A stretch of 64,000 nucleotides of DNA from Pseudomonadota bacterium. GTDB taxonomy: Bacteria; Pseudomonadota; Alphaproteobacteria; Puniceispirillales; Marisalimonadaceae. Of the stretch, positions 1 to 9,930 are shown one piece after another. Both the position numbers and the translations under genes were made by a program. The stretch covers positions 21,170 through 85,169 of the forward strand of contig JAOESH010000004.1 in the NCBI GenBank assembly GCA_028382005.1. The letters run 5' to 3'. Each line of letters starts with the position of its first letter. Position 1 is the stretch's first letter. The notes below the pieces were generated by a model. The model was not told the origin of the DNA and made no database searches. It was given only the letters and a program-made list of their open reading frames with translations.

Positions 1-1445
1 GGCATGATGGTGGCACTGGTGCAAGTCCAATAACGTCTTTGTTAAATGCGGGAGGACCCTGGGAAACAGGTTTAGCAGAAGCTCATCAGACATTGGTAAT
101 GAATGGTTTAAGAGAAAGAATTGCCGTTCAAGTTGACGGTGGTTTAAGAACTGGTCGTGATGTCATTATAGGAGCTATTTTAGGCGCGGATGAGTTTGGT
201 TTTGCAACTGCAGCCTTAATATCTGAAGGGTGTATAATGATGAGAAAGTGTCATTTAAACACTTGCCCTGTTGGTGTAGCTACTCAAGATCCTGAACTAC
301 GCAAAAATTTTACTGGTTTACCAGATCACGTGGTTAACTTCTTTGTGTTTATTGCTAATGAAGTTCGAGAAATATTAGCTGAGTTAGGAATTAAAAACTT
401 CAATGATATAATTGGTAGAAGAGATTTTTTAGATTATGGCAATGCAGATGATCATTGGAAAGCTTATAGTATTGACTTATCAAAGCTTATAGTTCCTTTA
501 AGCGTTGATTCAGGAACAAAATTTTATAATTGTTCGTCTCAAAATCATCAGTTAGAAAAAGCTCTTGATAACATTTTAATAGATAAATGTGCAAACGCTA
601 TCAATAAAAGGCAGGGTGTAGAACTTGCTCTAAAAATTAAAAATACAAATAGAACTGTTGGAGCAATGTTATCTGGTAAAATAGCAAAGAAATACGGTCA
701 TGAAGGCTTACCAAAAGATACAATCAAGGTTAAATTTGTTGGGAGTGCTGGTCAAAGTTTTGGAGCCTGGCTATCAAAAGGAGTTACTTTTAACTTAGAG
801 GGCGACGCCAACGATTATGTTGGCAAAGGGCTATCGGGAGGTAAAATTGCTGTTTATCCTCATGAAAAAAGTTCTTTGGTTCCTCAAGAAAATATTATAG
901 CTGGAAATACACTATTATATGGAGCAATTTCAGGAGAATGTTACTTAAATGGAATAGTTGGTGAGAGGTTTGCTGTTAGAAACTCAGGAGCCACTGCAGT
1001 TGTTGAAGGTTGCGGAGATCATGGATGTGAATATATGACAGGCGGTGTTGTTGTTATTTTAGGAAAAACAGGAAGAAACTTTGCAGCAGGGATGTCTGGT
1101 GGCATAGCTTATATATTAGACGAAGACAAAATATTTGATAGATATTGTAATAAATCAATGGTTGATTTGGAGCTACTTTCAAATAATGATATCGATAACA
1201 CTGACGATGAAGTTGAAATTAATTCTGATTTACTAAATTTTGATGAAGCCCGTCTTAAATTAATTATTAAAAATCATGTAAAATATACTCAAAGTTCAAA
1301 AGGAAAATTAATTTTAAGTGAATGGGATAAATATTTACCTCTATTTCTTAAAATCACACCATTTGAGTATAAAAGAGCTCTGAATGATAGAAAAAATAAA
1401 CTTCAAGCTGATAATAATTTATCAGATAGAATTGCTGGAGAATAA
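1..1445 (+). CDS. gltB: Glutamate synthase (NADPH) large subunit, C-terminal part (truncated by window start)
   Basis: Frame open from window start; [33 protein letters not shown] Fe-S/FMN region and C-terminal GXGXG repeat domain; followed by gltD. Confidence 0.97.
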   Translation, partial: HDGGTGASPITSLLNAGGPWETGLAEAHQTLVMNGLRERIAVQVDGGLRTGRDVIIGAILGADEFGFATAALISEGCIMMRKCHLNTCPVGVATQDPELRKNFTGLPDHVVNFFVFIANEVREILAELGIKNFNDIIGRRDFLDYGNADDHWKAYSIDLSKLIVPLSVDSGTKFYNCSSQNHQLEKALDNILIDKCANAINKRQGVELALKIKNTNRTVGAMLSGKIAKKYGHEGLPKDTIKVKFVGSAGQSFGAWLSKGVTFNLEGDANDYVGKGLSGGKIAVYPHEKSSLVPQENIIAGNTLLYGAISGECYLNGIVGERFAVRNSGATAVVEGCGDHGCEYMTGGVVVILGKTGRNFAAGMSGGIAYILDEDKIFDRYCNKSMVDLELLSNNDIDNTDDEVEINSDLLNFDEARLKLIIKNHVKYTQSSKGKLILSEWDKYLPLFLKITPFEYKRALNDRKNKLQADNNLSDRIAGE

Positions 1446-1447
1446 AA

Positions 1448-2890
1448 ATGGGTAAAGCTACAGGTTTTATGGAAATAGATCGTATTGAGAGAGATTACGA
1501 GCCAGTCGAAGATAGAATAAAGCATTTTAAGGAATTCATGGTTCCTTTATCTCCTGAAAAAGTTTCAGAACAAGGTGCTAGATGTATGGACTGTGGTATC
1601 CCATATTGCCATCAAGGTTGCCCCGTTAATAATCTCATTCCTGATTGGAATGAGATGGTTTATAGTGGGAAATGGAGAGATGCGTTAGATTTATTGCATT
1701 CCACTAATAATTTCCCTGAGTTTACTGGTAGAATATGTCCAGCACCTTGTGAATCTTCATGCACTTTAAATATTACTGATAATCCAGTTGCAATTAAAAC
1801 AATAGAGTGCTCAGTTGTTGACAAAGGGTGGGACGAAGGATGGATAAAGCCTCTTTTACCAAGTAAACATTCTGATAAAAAAGTCGCAGTAATAGGTTCT
1901 GGTCCATCTGGTTTGGCTTGTGCGCAACAGCTTGCAAGAGCAGGGCACGCAGTTGTAGTTTTTGAAAAAAATGCAAGAGTAGGTGGTCTTCTAAGAATTG
2001 GTATTCCTGACTTTAAAATGGAAAAGACGTTGATAGATAGAAGAATGGCCCAAATGCAATCTGAAGGAGTTGAGTTTAGAGTTAATAGCCATGTTGGAAA
2101 AAATGTGACTATGGACAGCTTGAATAAAAATTTTGATGCAATTGCATTTTGTGGTGGGTCTGAAATGCCTCGTGATCTTCCTGTTCCAGGTAGAGAATTC
2201 ACAGGAGTTCATTTTGCAATGGAATTCTTATCTCAACAAAATGATAGAGTTTCAGGAAAAGTTGTAAAAGCAGATAATGAAATCATAGCTAAAGGTAAGA
2301 AAGTGTTAGTTATTGGAGGAGGCGATACTGGTTCTGATTGTGTTGGAACTTCAAACCGTCAGGGAGCATTATCTGTTACTCAACTAGAATTATTGGATCA
2401 ACCTCCAGAAAAAGAAGATAAAGCTTTGACTTGGCCAAATTGGCCAATGAAATTGAGAACTTCTAGTTCACATCAAGAAGGTTGTGATAGAAATTGGTCT
2501 GTTTTAACAAAGTCTTTTGAAGGTCATGATGGTAAAGTTTCTAAATTAAATTGTGTAAATGTGGAATGGATTAAAGAGCCAAATGGAAAAATGAAAATGG
2601 TTGAAATAGAAGGTTCAGAATTTTCTTTTGAAGCTGACCTTGTTTTACTTGCAATGGGTTTTATTCATCCAATTCATGACGGTTTGATTAGAGAATTAGG
2701 TGTAAAATTAACTCCATCAGGTAATCTAGAGGCCAGCGATATTAAGTACAAAACATCAATTGACAAGTTATTTACTGCAGGTGATTCACGACGTGGACAA
2801 TCATTGGTAGTATGGGCCATTAAAGAAGGTAGACAATGCGCCCACTCAATAGATGAATATCTCATGGGGAAGTCTGAATTGCCTAGATAA
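1448..2890 (+). CDS. gltD: Glutamate synthase small subunit
   Basis: CxxCG..C..GCP Fe-S motif ([23 protein letters not shown]), two GxGxxG nucleotide-binding motifs; adjacent to gltB. Confidence 0.97.
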   Translation: MGKATGFMEIDRIERDYEPVEDRIKHFKEFMVPLSPEKVSEQGARCMDCGIPYCHQGCPVNNLIPDWNEMVYSGKWRDALDLLHSTNNFPEFTGRICPAPCESSCTLNITDNPVAIKTIECSVVDKGWDEGWIKPLLPSKHSDKKVAVIGSGPSGLACAQQLARAGHAVVVFEKNARVGGLLRIGIPDFKMEKTLIDRRMAQMQSEGVEFRVNSHVGKNVTMDSLNKNFDAIAFCGGSEMPRDLPVPGREFTGVHFAMEFLSQQNDRVSGKVVKADNEIIAKGKKVLVIGGGDTGSDCVGTSNRQGALSVTQLELLDQPPEKEDKALTWPNWPMKLRTSSSHQEGCDRNWSVLTKSFEGHDGKVSKLNCVNVEWIKEPNGKMKMVEIEGSEFSFEADLVLLAMGFIHPIHDGLIRELGVKLTPSGNLEASDIKYKTSIDKLFTAGDSRRGQSLVVWAIKEGRQCAHSIDEYLMGKSELPR

Positions 2891-2958
2891 CTTGATCTTA
2901 TTTTTTATTTATTTAATTTTTGTTATAAATAAATAGTATGCTGAGTTTTCAATTATAA

Positions 2959-3489
2959 GTGACTAGTTCTATGTTAACTAATATTAAAATTAGAAAAGAA
3001 ATTACCTCTGATAATTTTCAAAAAACGAATATATTAGATGATTGTTTTGGGGTAAATAGGTTAAATAGAACTGTTTATATGTATAGAAAATCATTGCCTA
3101 TAAAGGCTCTGTCACTAATATCATGTTTTAAAAAACATCCAATGAAAGTTGTGGGAACAATTAGTTTCTATAGGGTTTTTGTTGAAAAAACTGATTGTTT
3201 GTTATTAGGACCTCTAGCTGTTCAAAAAAAATATCAAGGTAAGGGGTTTGGAAAAAAATTAATTGAAATAGGATTAAAAAAAGCTAGATCAAATAATGAA
3301 AAAATTTGTTTTGTTTCAGGAGAGTATAGTTATTATAAGGAGTTTGGATTTGATAGGATAATTAATAAGAATTTGAATATTTCTATTCTAGGACCTTTGT
3401 CTTTTGAAGATTTATTAATCTGTGAGCTAAAAGATCATGCAGCTAGCTTATTGAAAAATAATTCTAAATTACTACCTCTAATAAATTAG
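2959..3489 (+). CDS. GNAT family N-acetyltransferase (YhbS-like); start could be ATG at 2971
   Basis: LLLGPLAVQKKYQGKGFGKKLIEIGL acetyl-CoA binding motif. Confidence 0.8.
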   Translation: MTSSMLTNIKIRKEITSDNFQKTNILDDCFGVNRLNRTVYMYRKSLPIKALSLISCFKKHPMKVVGTISFYRVFVEKTDCLLLGPLAVQKKYQGKGFGKKLIEIGLKKARSNNEKICFVSGEYSYYKEFGFDRIINKNLNISILGPLSFEDLLICELKDHAASLLKNNSKLLPLIN

Positions 3490-3539
3490 AAATTTTAATT
3501 TATAATTATTGTTTATGTGTAAGACCAAGATTTATGAAC

Positions 3540-4307
3540 TTAGTTGGTTGTTTTCGCTCCTTTAATTTCTCTCAATGTTCTTTTTATAATATCAATGATT
3601 GTAGATAGTTGATCATTTTCAGATAACCTATGGCCTGCTTCCTTATCTAACAATAAACTTACATTTTGAGAACCTTTAATTTTTTTTAATATTTCTATAC
3701 TCATAGTATATGGAACATCTTGATCTTTCATGCCGTGGTATATATTGATAGGTCCTTCAAAGCATATATCTTCAGATAAAGATAAATTCTTAAAGCTATC
3801 TTTAATCAAATTATAAGAAAAAAAAATATTTGATCCGTTTTGATCAATAAAATTAATACTTTTATTTAAAATAAGTTGTCTTCTTTGTGAGGAGTTCATG
3901 TTCTTCCAAATTAAATTTTGAGGAAAATCAGGAGCAGGGGCTAAGCCAATCATTGCTGAAACTTTTTCAGGTAAAAGCTTGCATAACATTAACATTACCC
4001 AACCACCCATTGAAGAGCCTATTAAAATTTGTTTACCAGTAGTAAGTTTTTTTATCAAAAATTCTGCATCGTTATACCAATCTGTAAAACAGGTTGCATT
4101 TAAATTGTTTGAAGAAAGACCGTGGCCTGAGTAATCAAACCTTAAAAAGCTGTAATTGTTATCTTTTGCCCATTTTTCAATAAAAAGTGCTTTTTTACCT
4201 TGCATATCTGACCCAAAACCACTTAGAAAGACAAAACTGTTTTCTTTTCCAAAGCTCTGATTGTATGCTAATTTGCTACCATGTGGAGTTTGTATAAAGT
4301 TTGTCAT
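3540..4307 (-). CDS. Alpha/beta hydrolase
   Basis: GSSMGGW nucleophile elbow, FDYSGHG motif, C-terminal D..H catalytic residues. Confidence 0.85.
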   Translation of the reverse strand: MTNFIQTPHGSKLAYNQSFGKENSFVFLSGFGSDMQGKKALFIEKWAKDNNYSFLRFDYSGHGLSSNNLNATCFTDWYNDAEFLIKKLTTGKQILIGSSMGGWVMLMLCKLLPEKVSAMIGLAPAPDFPQNLIWKNMNSSQRRQLILNKSINFIDQNGSNIFFSYNLIKDSFKNLSLSEDICFEGPINIYHGMKDQDVPYTMSIEILKKIKGSQNVSLLLDKEAGHRLSENDQLSTIIDIIKRTLREIKGAKTTN

Positions 4308-4339
4308 TTAAAAAATCCATTCGATTTAAGGTTAATAAG

Positions 4340-5485
4340 ATGAGTAAAAAAAAATATACTATAGCCCAAATTTTACCAGCATTAAATACTGGTGGAGTCG
4401 AAAGAGGTGTTATTGAAATATCAGGAGCACTAACAAAAAATGATTTCAGATCAATTGTTATTTCTTCTGGGGGGCATATGGAATCACAGTTAAGAAGAAA
4501 TGGTACTGTCCATTATAAGATAGATGTACACTCTAAAAATCCATTTAGGTGGGTAAAGATAAGAAACCAATTAAAAATAATTTTAGAAAAAGAGAAAGTT
4601 GACCTGTTACATCTTTGTTCTCGAGCTCCAGCATGGATTGCCTTTCCTCTAGGTTCAATTTTAAATATTCCAGTGATTACTTCTGTGCATATGAGATTTA
4701 GAAAAACAAACATCTTTAAAAAAATGTATAATAGTATTTTAACCAAAGGTGACGCAATTATTGCTATTTCAAATCATATAGACAAAAGCATAAAAAGTAG
4801 TTTTCCTAAAGTAGGTTATAAAATTAACATTATTCATAGAGGTGTAGATTTAGATTTGTTTAATACTAATAATATCAAACCTGCAAGAATTATTGCTCAG
4901 TCTAAGTTGTTGAATTTAACAGATAATGTTCCTGTTATTTTAATGGCTGCACGTCCAGCAATGTGGAAAGGTTACATTACATTAATAAGTGCTTTGTCAA
5001 AGGTAAATAAAAACTTTCAATGTGTTCTAATAGGAGCGGGTGATGGTGATGAAAAGTTTCAAAAAGTGTTAATTGATAAAATAATCAAGTTAAAATTAGA
5101 AGCCAAAATTAAATTAGTAAAATCAACCAGAGATATACAGGCATCAATGGTTTTAGGTGATATAATTGTTATGCCGTCTTTAACACCAGAACCCTTTGGT
5201 AGAATAGTCCTTGAAGCTCAGGCTTTAGGAAAAATACCTATTGCATTTGACCATGGAGGAGCTTCTGAAACGATAACCGATGGTAAAAATGGTTTTTTGG
5301 CAGACCCCATAAAAATTGATAGTTTGAGTGAAAAAATTTCACTAGCCCTGTCTTTAAAGGAGCATAAAAGACAAAAAATTGGAGAATATGCTAAAAAAAA
5401 TGTGTCTAAAAACTTTAGCCATGATAGAATGTGTAAGTTAACTTTATCATTATATAAACAATGCCTTGCAGAGCATAAGAGATAA
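4340..5485 (+). CDS. Glycosyltransferase family 4 (ORF track start 4301 probably too early)
   Basis: ILPALNTGGVERGVIEIS N-terminus and EPFGRIVLEAQALGKIPIAFDHGGASE GT4 motif; ATG 4340 avoids overlap with the divergent hydrolase. Confidence 0.88.
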   Translation: MSKKKYTIAQILPALNTGGVERGVIEISGALTKNDFRSIVISSGGHMESQLRRNGTVHYKIDVHSKNPFRWVKIRNQLKIILEKEKVDLLHLCSRAPAWIAFPLGSILNIPVITSVHMRFRKTNIFKKMYNSILTKGDAIIAISNHIDKSIKSSFPKVGYKINIIHRGVDLDLFNTNNIKPARIIAQSKLLNLTDNVPVILMAARPAMWKGYITLISALSKVNKNFQCVLIGAGDGDEKFQKVLIDKIIKLKLEAKIKLVKSTRDIQASMVLGDIIVMPSLTPEPFGRIVLEAQALGKIPIAFDHGGASETITDGKNGFLADPIKIDSLSEKISLALSLKEHKRQKIGEYAKKNVSKNFSHDRMCKLTLSLYKQCLAEHKR

Positions 5486-5525
5486 ATTAAAATGAAGTAT
5501 AAAATAAATATAAATACTGGATAAT

Positions 5526-7445
5526 ATGCTTACAATTACATTACCTAATCAAGATAAAAAAAAATATAATCAACCTACAACTTCTATGAAAATAGCTGAA
5601 GATATTTCAAAAAACTTGGCTGCCAATGCCTTTGTTTCTTTAGTAAATGGTGAGCTTTGGGACTTAAACAGATTAATTCAGATTGATAGTTCAGTATCTA
5701 TTTTAACTCAAAAAAATAAAGAAACTCTTGATATTATTAGACATGATGCGGCGCATATAATGGCAGAAGCTGTTTTAGAGCTTTTTCCAGAGACACAAGC
5801 TACCATAGGCCCCTCAATTGAAAATGGTTTCTATTATGATTTCTATAGAGAAAAAAAATTTTCCTTGATCGACTTAGAGATCATAGAAAAAAGAATGCAT
5901 GAAATAGTTAATAGAGACGAGCAAATTTTAAGAGAAGTTTGGTCTAGAGAAAAAGCATTAGATCATTATAAAGACAATAACGAGAAGTTTAAAGTCGAGC
6001 TGGTTAATACTATACCTGAAGACGAGCTTATAACTTTTTATAGGCAAGGTGATTTTCTTGACCTATGTAGAGGTCCTCATTCTCCCTCTACAAAAAGATT
6101 AGGGCATTCTTTTAAACTAACTAAATTAGCAGGTTCATATTGGAGAGGTGATAGTAACAATGCTGTCCTTCAAAGAATATATGGAACTGCATTTTTAAAT
6201 GATAAGGATCTAAAAAACTATTTATTAATGATAGAAGAAGCCGAAAAACGAGATCATAGAAAGCTTGGCAAAGAATTAAACCTCTTCCACCTTCAAGATG
6301 AGGCTGTAGGGTCAGTTTTTTGGCATAAAAAAGGGTGGGCTATTTATCTTGAGATTGAAGCTTATATGAGAAGAAAACTCAATAGCTCTGAATATGATGA
6401 AGTGAAAACTCCACAAGTCATAGATAGATCATTATGGGAGAAATCAGGTCATTGGGAAAAATTCAAAGAACATATGTTTATGGCTAAGGGTGATGACGAA
6501 AAAACTCTTGCTTTGAAGCCAATGAATTGTCCAGGTCATGTTCAAATTTACAAACAAGGTTTGAAGTCATATAAAGACCTTCCTATTAGGATGGCCGAGT
6601 TTGGTTCTTGTCATAGAAATGAACCTTCGGGCGCCTTGCACGGTATAATGAGAGTAAGACAATTTACTCAAGATGATGCGCATATATTCTGTATGGATTC
6701 ACAAATAACTTCTGAATGTGTAAGATTCTGTGAGCTATTACAAGCAATATATAAGGATTTTGGTTTCGCAGACCTTAAAGTTAAATTTTCTGACAGACCA
6801 GAAATACGTGCTGGAGATGATGAAACATGGGACAAAGCTGAAAATGCACTGCTAGTTGCTATTAAAGCAGCAGATATTAGTTACACTTTGAATCCTGGAG
6901 AAGGAGCATTTTATGGACCAAAGTTAGAGTTCGTTCTTACAGATGCAATTGGAAGAGATTGGCAGTGTGGAACACTTCAGGTTGACTTTGTTTTACCTGA
7001 CAGGTTAGGAGCATATTATATTGATGTTGAGGGTCAAAAAAAACATCCAGTAATGCTTCATAGGGCAATTTTAGGTTCTCTAGAACGTTGGATAGGCATA
7101 TTAATTGAACAATATTCTGGTAGAATGCCATTATGGCTTGCACCAGTTCAAGTTATTGTTTGTTCAATTACTGATAATACCAATGATTATATTAAAAAAA
7201 TCAAACAAGATCTGGATGAAGTAGGCGTGAGGAATCAAATTGATTTAAGAAATGAAAAAATTGGTTATAAAATTAGAGAACACTCGAATAATGCGACTCC
7301 AATAATAGTTGTAATTGGAGACAAAGAACAAGAAACAAATAGTGTTGCTATTAGATACTTAGGTTCTAAAAATCAGGAAACTTTAGTATTAGAATCTTTT
7401 ATAGAAAATATTAAAAGAAAATGTTTGCCGCCTGATTTGGCGTAG
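5526..7445 (+). CDS. thrS: Threonyl-tRNA synthetase
   Basis: TGS domain, HxxxH editing motif ([10 protein letters not shown]), class II motifs ([42 protein letters not shown]). Confidence 0.98.
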   Translation: MLTITLPNQDKKKYNQPTTSMKIAEDISKNLAANAFVSLVNGELWDLNRLIQIDSSVSILTQKNKETLDIIRHDAAHIMAEAVLELFPETQATIGPSIENGFYYDFYREKKFSLIDLEIIEKRMHEIVNRDEQILREVWSREKALDHYKDNNEKFKVELVNTIPEDELITFYRQGDFLDLCRGPHSPSTKRLGHSFKLTKLAGSYWRGDSNNAVLQRIYGTAFLNDKDLKNYLLMIEEAEKRDHRKLGKELNLFHLQDEAVGSVFWHKKGWAIYLEIEAYMRRKLNSSEYDEVKTPQVIDRSLWEKSGHWEKFKEHMFMAKGDDEKTLALKPMNCPGHVQIYKQGLKSYKDLPIRMAEFGSCHRNEPSGALHGIMRVRQFTQDDAHIFCMDSQITSECVRFCELLQAIYKDFGFADLKVKFSDRPEIRAGDDETWDKAENALLVAIKAADISYTLNPGEGAFYGPKLEFVLTDAIGRDWQCGTLQVDFVLPDRLGAYYIDVEGQKKHPVMLHRAILGSLERWIGILIEQYSGRMPLWLAPVQVIVCSITDNTNDYIKKIKQDLDEVGVRNQIDLRNEKIGYKIREHSNNATPIIVVIGDKEQETNSVAIRYLGSKNQETLVLESFIENIKRKCLPPDLA

Positions 7446-7530
7446 TTGATTTTTTTTTAAAGTTATTAACAATTATTCTTAAAATAGTGTAATAGTAACC
7501 AAAATGTAATTTTTAAGAGGAGATTTTCGT

Positions 7531-8064
7531 ATAGTAGGTTTAAATAATACCCCACCAACTCAAGATGGACCAAGAATTAATGAATTAATTAGAGCTGAGA
7601 ATGTTAGATGTATTGGTGCTGCTGGAGAGCAACTTGGAGTTCTATCAATTAGTGAAGCTTTAAAGATTGCAGAAAATGAAAGTTTAGATCTAGTTGAAAT
7701 TCAACCAAATGTAGATCCTCCTGTTTGTAAAATTTTAGATTATGGTAAGTTTAAATATGAAGCTCAAAAAAGAAAAAATGAAGCTAGAAAAAAACAAAAA
7801 ATAATTGAAGTTAAAGAAATAAAATTAAGACCAAATATAGATAATAATGATTTCACAGTAAAAATGAAACAGGTTAAAAAATTCATTGATAATGGTGATA
7901 AAGTAAAAATAACGTTAAGGTTTAGGGGGCGTGAAATGACACACCAAGCTCTTGGAGTTGCAGTTTTAGACAGAGTTAAAGAAAATACAGAAGAATTATG
8001 TAAGATTGAAACAATGCCTAAGCTTGAAGGAAGACAAATGGTAATGATATTAGCGCCAAAATAA
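7531..8064 (+). CDS. infC: Translation initiation factor IF-3; apparent non-canonical ATA start, SD AAGAGGAG at 7515-7522
   Basis: Same frame as listed ORF 7864-8064; upstream reads [107 protein letters not shown]; no in-frame ATG/GTG/TTG between the TAA at 7507 and 7864. Confidence 0.93.
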   Translation: MVGLNNTPPTQDGPRINELIRAENVRCIGAAGEQLGVLSISEALKIAENESLDLVEIQPNVDPPVCKILDYGKFKYEAQKRKNEARKKQKIIEVKEIKLRPNIDNNDFTVKMKQVKKFIDNGDKVKITLRFRGREMTHQALGVAVLDRVKENTEELCKIETMPKLEGRQMVMILAPK

Positions 8065-8115
8065 CAATTTTAAAAATTTAATTGAAATATATTGAACTTA
8101 GGGTTGATAACTTTG

Positions 8116-8137
8116 AAATGCTTATGTATAAGCATTT
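8116..8137 (+). promoter_or_regulatory. Perfect 9-bp inverted repeat (AAATGCTTA-TGTA-TAAGCATTT) in infC-rpmI gap; possible leader or processing hairpin
   Basis: Read directly from sequence; followed by T-A rich tract. Confidence 0.45.
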
Positions 8138-8173
8138 TATAAAAACATTAAATATTATTTTAAAGAGAACGAA

Positions 8174-8371
8174 ATGCCTAAATTGAAAACAAAAAGTGGT
8201 GCAAAAAAAAGATTCAGCCTTACTGCAAAAGGTAAAGTTAGAGGTAGTCCCGCTTTTTTAAGTCACAATTTACGAAAAAGATCTCAAAAGATGAAACGTC
8301 AAGCTCGTGGTACAATGATATTGAAGGACTGTGACGCAAAAATAGTTAAACAGTTTATTCCGTACGCATAG
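8174..8371 (+). CDS. rpmI: 50S ribosomal protein L35
   Basis: [22 protein letters not shown]; between infC and rplT. Confidence 0.97.
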   Translation: MPKLKTKSGAKKRFSLTAKGKVRGSPAFLSHNLRKRSQKMKRQARGTMILKDCDAKIVKQFIPYA

Positions 8372-8386
8372 ATAAGGAGAAGTTCA

Positions 8387-8743
8387 ATGGCTAGAGTAAA
8401 AAGAGGTGTTACAACTCATGCTAGGCATCAAAAAGTAATAAAAGCCGCCAAAGGTTATTATGGTGCTAGAAAAAACCTGTTCACTGTTGCAACTCAAGCT
8501 GTTGAAAAAGCAAGTCAATACGCTTATAGAGACCGTAGAAATAAGAAGAGAATGTTTAGGGGTCTCTGGATACAAAGAATTAATGCTGGTTCTCGTTTAT
8601 ACGGTATGAATTATTCTAATTTTATGAATGGTCTTAAACTAGCTGGTATAGATATTGATAGAAAAATTTTAGCTGATATAGCAGTCTATGAACCACAGGC
8701 ATTTGAAGAATTAGTATCTAAAGCAAAATCAGCTGCTGCTTAA
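8387..8743 (+). CDS. rplT: 50S ribosomal protein L20
   Basis: [30 protein letters not shown]. Confidence 0.98.
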   Translation: MARVKRGVTTHARHQKVIKAAKGYYGARKNLFTVATQAVEKASQYAYRDRRNKKRMFRGLWIQRINAGSRLYGMNYSNFMNGLKLAGIDIDRKILADIAVYEPQAFEELVSKAKSAAA

Positions 8744-8814
8744 ACTAAACATCTTTTCGATAATATCTCTAACTCATTATTATTGTTGTTGTAATTTTAG
8801 GTTTTAAAATAAAT

Positions 8815-9930
8815 ATGATTGCTGAATTGAAAGATAAACTTCTAAATTTATCAGATGACATAAGCCTATTAATTTTAGGGTGCTCAAATTTAAATTCTTT
8901 AGATGATATTAGAATTAATGCTTTGGGGAAAAAAGGATCAATTACTTCTCATTTAAAAAATTTAAGAGAATACGACGATGTATCTAAAAGAGAAATTGGC
9001 TCTTTGGTTAATGAAATTAAAGACAAAATAAATCAAGAAATAGTTGTTAAAACTCAATTTTTTAAAAAAGAAATTCTTCAAGAAAAATTAAATATTGAAA
9101 AAATTGATGTTACTTTAACACCTCAAGATAATGATACAGGAACCTTACATCCTTTATCTAGAACAATAGATGAACTGTGTGCTATTTTTGCAGATATGGG
9201 GTTTTCTATTGTAGACGGACCTGATATTGAATCAGATTATTACAACTTTACAGCCTTAAACATTCCAACCGAACATCCTGCACGTCAAGAACATGATACA
9301 TTTTATCTTCAACCAAATAATGATGGTGAAAGAAAAGTCTTAAGGACACATACAAGCCCAGTTCAAATTAGAACTATGGAAAAAATTGATTTAGAAAATT
9401 TTGACGAAATTAGATATATTATACCTGGAAGAACATATAGATCAGATCATGATGCTACTCACTCTCCAATGTTTCATCAATGTGAAGGTTTAGTTCTGGG
9501 TAAGAATATAAATATGGGCCATTTAAAAGGTTGTTTAATTGAATTTTGTAGAAATTATTTTAATGCAGAAAATTTACCTGTTCGCTTTAGACCCAGCTAT
9601 TTTCCTTTCACCGAACCATCTGCAGAAGTTGATATTGGATGTAGAAAAGATAAAGATGGTAGTTTATCCATCGGTGAAGGTGAAGATTGGCTTGAGATAT
9701 TAGGTTCTGGGATGGTTCATCCTCGTGTTTTAGAAGGTGTTGGCATAGACCCAACTGTTTATCAAGGGTTTGCCTTTGGAATGGGATTAGAGAGGTTGAC
9801 CATGTTAAAATATGGAATTCCTGATTTAAGACCATTTTATGATAGTGATTTGAGATGGTTAAAGCACTATGGATTTATACCAGTCGATAACCCAAGTTTA
9901 CACTCTGGTTTAAATGGTGTCTTTTCATGA
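8815..9930 (+). CDS. pheS: Phenylalanyl-tRNA synthetase alpha subunit
   Basis: ARQEHDTFYL, RTHTSPVQIR, RFRPSYFPFTEPSAEVDI, GMGLERLTMLKYGI motifs. Confidence 0.98.
   Translation: MIAELKDKLLNLSDDISLLILGCSNLNSLDDIRINALGKKGSITSHLKNLREYDDVSKREIGSLVNEIKDKINQEIVVKTQFFKKEILQEKLNIEKIDVTLTPQDNDTGTLHPLSRTIDELCAIFADMGFSIVDGPDIESDYYNFTALNIPTEHPARQEHDTFYLQPNNDGERKVLRTHTSPVQIRTMEKIDLENFDEIRYIIPGRTYRSDHDATHSPMFHQCEGLVLGKNINMGHLKGCLIEFCRNYFNAENLPVRFRPSYFPFTEPSAEVDIGCRKDKDGSLSIGEGEDWLEILGSGMVHPRVLEGVGIDPTVYQGFAFGMGLERLTMLKYGIPDLRPFYDSDLRWLKHYGFIPVDNPSLHSGLNGVFS

Noticed and set aside
1660-2202. 180-aa minus-strand ORF inside gltD
   Set aside because: Antisense shadow of a well-supported coding gene; no recognisable domain.
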